A stretch of 64,000 bases of DNA from Paraburkholderia piptadeniae. GTDB taxonomy: Bacteria > Pseudomonadota > Gammaproteobacteria > Burkholderiales > Burkholderiaceae. Below the pieces are notes generated by a model that was given only the letters and a program-made list of their open reading frames with translations, searched no databases and was not told where the DNA came from. Location of the stretch: positions 1 to 64,000 of the forward strand of contig NZ_CYGY02000011.1 in the NCBI RefSeq assembly GCF_900007165.1. The letters are read 5' to 3'. Positions 61,806 through 64,000 of this stretch are shown piece by piece. The position numbers and the translations under genes are program-made. Within the stretch, counting starts at the first letter, position 1. Each line of letters starts with the position of its first letter.

Positions 61806-63068
61806 ATGACAACACCAAGTCGTATCCCTGCTTTCAGTCGGCGCACCGTACTCAAGGCGACTGCTGCGGCAGCCGCACTGCAGTTGGTGCCGCCCTTCAT
61901 CATCAAGGCACGCGGCGAGGCTCCGCTGCGAATCGGCATGGTCGATCCGTTGACGGGCGTTTATGCTGCAGTTGCACAGAATGAAGTGACGGGCGCGAGG
62001 CTTGCCGTTCAGCAGATCAATGCCAAGGGCGGGATTCTAGGACGGCCCGTGGAACTCATGGTTGAAGACTCGGCAAACGACGTCGGCACCGGCGTGCAGA
62101 AGGCGCGCAAGCTGATCGAACGCGATCAGGTCACCTTCCTCATCGGCGACGTGAACTCCGGTATCGCCCAGGCCATTTCCCAGGTCAGCAATGAGAAGAA
62201 GGTGCTGCATATCGTTTCAGGCGGGCACACTGATACGATCACGGGCGTCGACTGCAAGTGGAATGTCTATCGCGTCTGCAACACGACCAGCATGGAGGCG
62301 AACGCCGTCGCGAACCTGCTTTTCACCAAGTACGGCAAGAAGTGGCATTTCATCACACCGGACTACGCGTTCGGCCACACGCTGCAGAAAGCCGCGGCCG
62401 CCGATCTGCAGAAGCTCGGTGGCACGATGACAGGCAACGAACTCACCCCGCTCGGCACGACTGACTTCTCCGCCTATCTGATCAAGGCGCGCGCGGCGAA
62501 TCCCGACGTCCTGCTTGTGCTGCCGCAAGGCTCCGACATGGTCAACTGCCTGAAGCAGATTGCACAGTTCGGCATCGGCAAGACTATTCACGTCGCCGGG
62601 CTACAGCAGGAGCTCGAGTCGCTCGAGGCAATGCCGCCGGAGGCGCGCGTTGGCTTCTGGATGTTCGAGTGGTACTGGAAGCAGCCGGGTGTGCCGGGAG
62701 TCGAGAAGTTTGTTGCCGACATCCGTAAGGTGAACGGCGGCAAGGTCCCCACCGCGCGTCACTGGTTCGGCTATACATCCGTGCATACCCTTGCTGCCAT
62801 CGCCAACAAGGAGAAGACGCTCGACGCCAGAAAGCTCGCCGAGGCGCTAGGCGGCTTCGAATTGGCAGACGACGTCAAGCTGCAGCCGAACAAGTGCTAC
62901 TACCGCAAGGGGGATCACCAGCTGATGACGTCGTCGTTCGTGGGCGAAGCGTTATCCCAGCCGGCGGGTGACCCGGAAGACCTGTTCCGCGTAGAACGCG
63001 TGGTCGCGGGTGACAAGACCGCACCTCCCGAGAGCGAAACCGGCTGCAAACTGCAGTGGCCCTCCTGA
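61806..63068 (+). CDS. ABC transporter substrate-binding protein (branched-chain amino acid/amide type)
   Basis: The 420-residue periplasmic binding protein has a twin-arginine signal SRRTVLKATAAAAALQL. It has the Peripla_BP_6 (LivJ/UrtA/AmiC-like) pattern: LRIGMVDPLTGVYAAVAQNEVTGARLAVQQIN, GGILGRPVELMVEDSAND, FLIGDVNSGIAQAIS and WHFITPDYAFGHTL. GGGAG lies 6 nt before the ATG at 61806; the long frame to 61626 is not needed. It is the first gene of a HAAT-family importer whose LivH-type permease follows at 63203. Ligand unknown; branched-chain amino acids, amides or aromatic acids are possible. Confidence 0.87.
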   Translation: MTTPSRIPAFSRRTVLKATAAAAALQLVPPFIIKARGEAPLRIGMVDPLTGVYAAVAQNEVTGARLAVQQINAKGGILGRPVELMVEDSANDVGTGVQKARKLIERDQVTFLIGDVNSGIAQAISQVSNEKKVLHIVSGGHTDTITGVDCKWNVYRVCNTTSMEANAVANLLFTKYGKKWHFITPDYAFGHTLQKAAAADLQKLGGTMTGNELTPLGTTDFSAYLIKARAANPDVLLVLPQGSDMVNCLKQIAQFGIGKTIHVAGLQQELESLEAMPPEARVGFWMFEWYWKQPGVPGVEKFVADIRKVNGGKVPTARHWFGYTSVHTLAAIANKEKTLDARKLAEALGGFELADDVKLQPNKCYYRKGDHQLMTSSFVGEALSQPAGDPEDLFRVERVVAGDKTAPPESETGCKLQWPS

Positions 63069-63202
63069 TAGCGCAAACGCCCGGGCAGGTTCGCCGGGCG
63101 CCGTTCTCATCGCGTAAGTCGGACGTATGTGGACCGTATGTGGTCGAACTGCGGCACCAACCGTCGAGCGAAGCACAGGTGCCATAACAAGAATGGTGAG
63201 CG

Positions 63203-64000
63203 ATGACTCAACTGCTGCTCTTCAACGTCACCAACGGGCTGATCATCGGCGCGTTTTACGTGCTGATGGCTCTCGGGTTGTCGCTCATTCTCAACCTGAG
63301 CAATGTCATCAACTTCGCTCACGGCGGCTTCCTTGTCGCTGGCGGATACTTTGCCTATACGATCACGCCCTACGTAGGGTTCTGGGGCGCGCTGCTGATC
63401 GCACCGCCGGGCACGGCGCTGATCGGCTACGTCCTTGAACGGGTGCTCATCCGGCGAGTCTACGGGCGCGACCCGCTCTACAGCCTGCTCCTGACGTTCG
63501 GTCTTGCGTTTATCTTCGAGGACGGCACCCGTTTCATCTGGGGCGCGCAAGGCAAACCGGTGACCATTCCGTCTGTGCTAGCCCAGCCTCTGAGCAACAC
63601 GTTCTTCTTCATCACCGGCTATCGCCTCTTCATGGTCGCCACGGTGGCGGTGACAGTGGCGCTGCTTTTCATCCTGCTGCGCTATAGCCGGCTCGGCATC
63701 CGTATCCGCGCCGGCACCCTCGACCTCGAAACAGTGGCGGCACTCGGCATCAACGTGGGCAGGCTGCGTTCGTTCAATTTCGCCCTCGGCGCCTTTCTCG
63801 CGGGTCTGAGCGGGGTGCTCGCCGCCGGCCAGCTTGGTCTGGAGCCGACGATGGGAACGGGGCTCCTGATGCCGAGCTTCATAGCGATCATCGTCGGCGG
63901 AGTTGGCAGCCTCACGGGCACGCTGCTCGGCGGCTTGCTGATCGGCGTCGCCTCCGGCATCACCGCTGTGTTCCTGCCCGCAGCAAGCGAAGCGATCATC
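63203..64000 (+). CDS. LivH-type ABC permease, partial (runs off the window)
   Basis: An open frame from the ATG at 63203 (GGTGAG upstream) continues to the window end without a stop. It encodes at least 266 residues of a HAAT-family permease: NGLIIGAFYVLMALGLSLILNLSNVINFAHGGFLVAGGYFAY at the start and GGVGSLTGTLLGGLLIGVASG near the end. It follows the binding protein by 134 nt and should be followed by LivM, LivG and LivF homologues outside the window. Confidence 0.9.
   Translation, partial: MTQLLLFNVTNGLIIGAFYVLMALGLSLILNLSNVINFAHGGFLVAGGYFAYTITPYVGFWGALLIAPPGTALIGYVLERVLIRRVYGRDPLYSLLLTFGLAFIFEDGTRFIWGAQGKPVTIPSVLAQPLSNTFFFITGYRLFMVATVAVTVALLFILLRYSRLGIRIRAGTLDLETVAALGINVGRLRSFNFALGAFLAGLSGVLAAGQLGLEPTMGTGLLMPSFIAIIVGGVGSLTGTLLGGLLIGVASGITAVFLPAASEAII

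Overview
The window is high-GC DNA from a free-living betaproteobacterium of the Burkholderiaceae, most like Paraburkholderia or Caballeronia. The signs are an AcnD/PrpF-type methylcitrate operon, DUF4148 and DUF3331 small proteins, a 'QSSVTLYG' trimeric porin, many LysR/IclR/TetR/AraC regulators and many dedicated catabolic clusters. It reads like a secondary chromosome or megaplasmid: there are no rRNA or tRNA genes and almost no housekeeping genes. All assignments come from reading the sequence and recalling protein families; no database search was run.

Layout. 1-133: end of a glycine-rich protein. 441-10595: a seven-gene minus-strand catabolic cluster (three MmgE/PrpD-family proteins, two MFS transporters, a TcuA-like FAD dehydrogenase, an ornithine-cyclodeaminase/mu-crystallin family enzyme) closed by a terminator and headed by a divergent LysR gene with a palindromic operator. 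11850-16850: small accessory genes (zinc-ribbon-like protein, TetR with a NemR-type box, ABM monooxygenase, DUF3331 protein, alpha/beta hydrolase coupled to a frameshifted VOC gene, a truncated IS630-type transposase). 17031-18715: an Aer-type aerotaxis receptor behind a FliA-like promoter. 18807-25359: porin, MFS transporter and a Rieske oxygenase/reductase/SDR set with a divergent IclR regulator. 25772-26794: a lone sulfonate/nitrate-type binding protein. 26849-35065: a five-gene peptide ABC importer in an operon with a gamma-glutamyltransferase, with a divergent LysR gene. 35333-41151: a secreted PIG-L deacetylase/lectin/propeller protein, a GT4 glycosyltransferase, an AraC/GlxA-type regulator and a DUF4337 protein.

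41167-49433 is the 2-methylcitrate (propionate) pathway: prpR divergent from prpB-prpC-acnD-prpF, with a sigma-54 promoter and PrpR-like inverted repeats between them, and an intrinsic terminator splitting prpBC from acnD-prpF. 49533-53555 is a sugar-acid operon (FAH-family hydrolase, SDR, KDA-dehydratase-like DHDPS-family protein, MFS) combining enzymes of two non-phosphorylating L-sugar routes. 53725-57179 holds a cupredoxin, a Tat-exported metallophosphoesterase, a membrane protein resembling the anchor of adenylate cyclases but without the cyclase, and two DUF4148 proteins. 57587-61805 is a loose region of small genes (glycine-zipper protein, Rnk-like regulator, unknowns) and apparently decayed sequence. 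61806-64000 begins a branched-chain-amino-acid/amide type ABC transporter that runs off the window.

The strongest candidates for something undescribed are the MmgE/PrpD-OCD-FAD cluster (substrate unknown), the GGT-coupled peptide importer, the mixed L-sugar-acid operon, and the cyclase-less membrane protein beside the cupredoxin/phosphoesterase pair.
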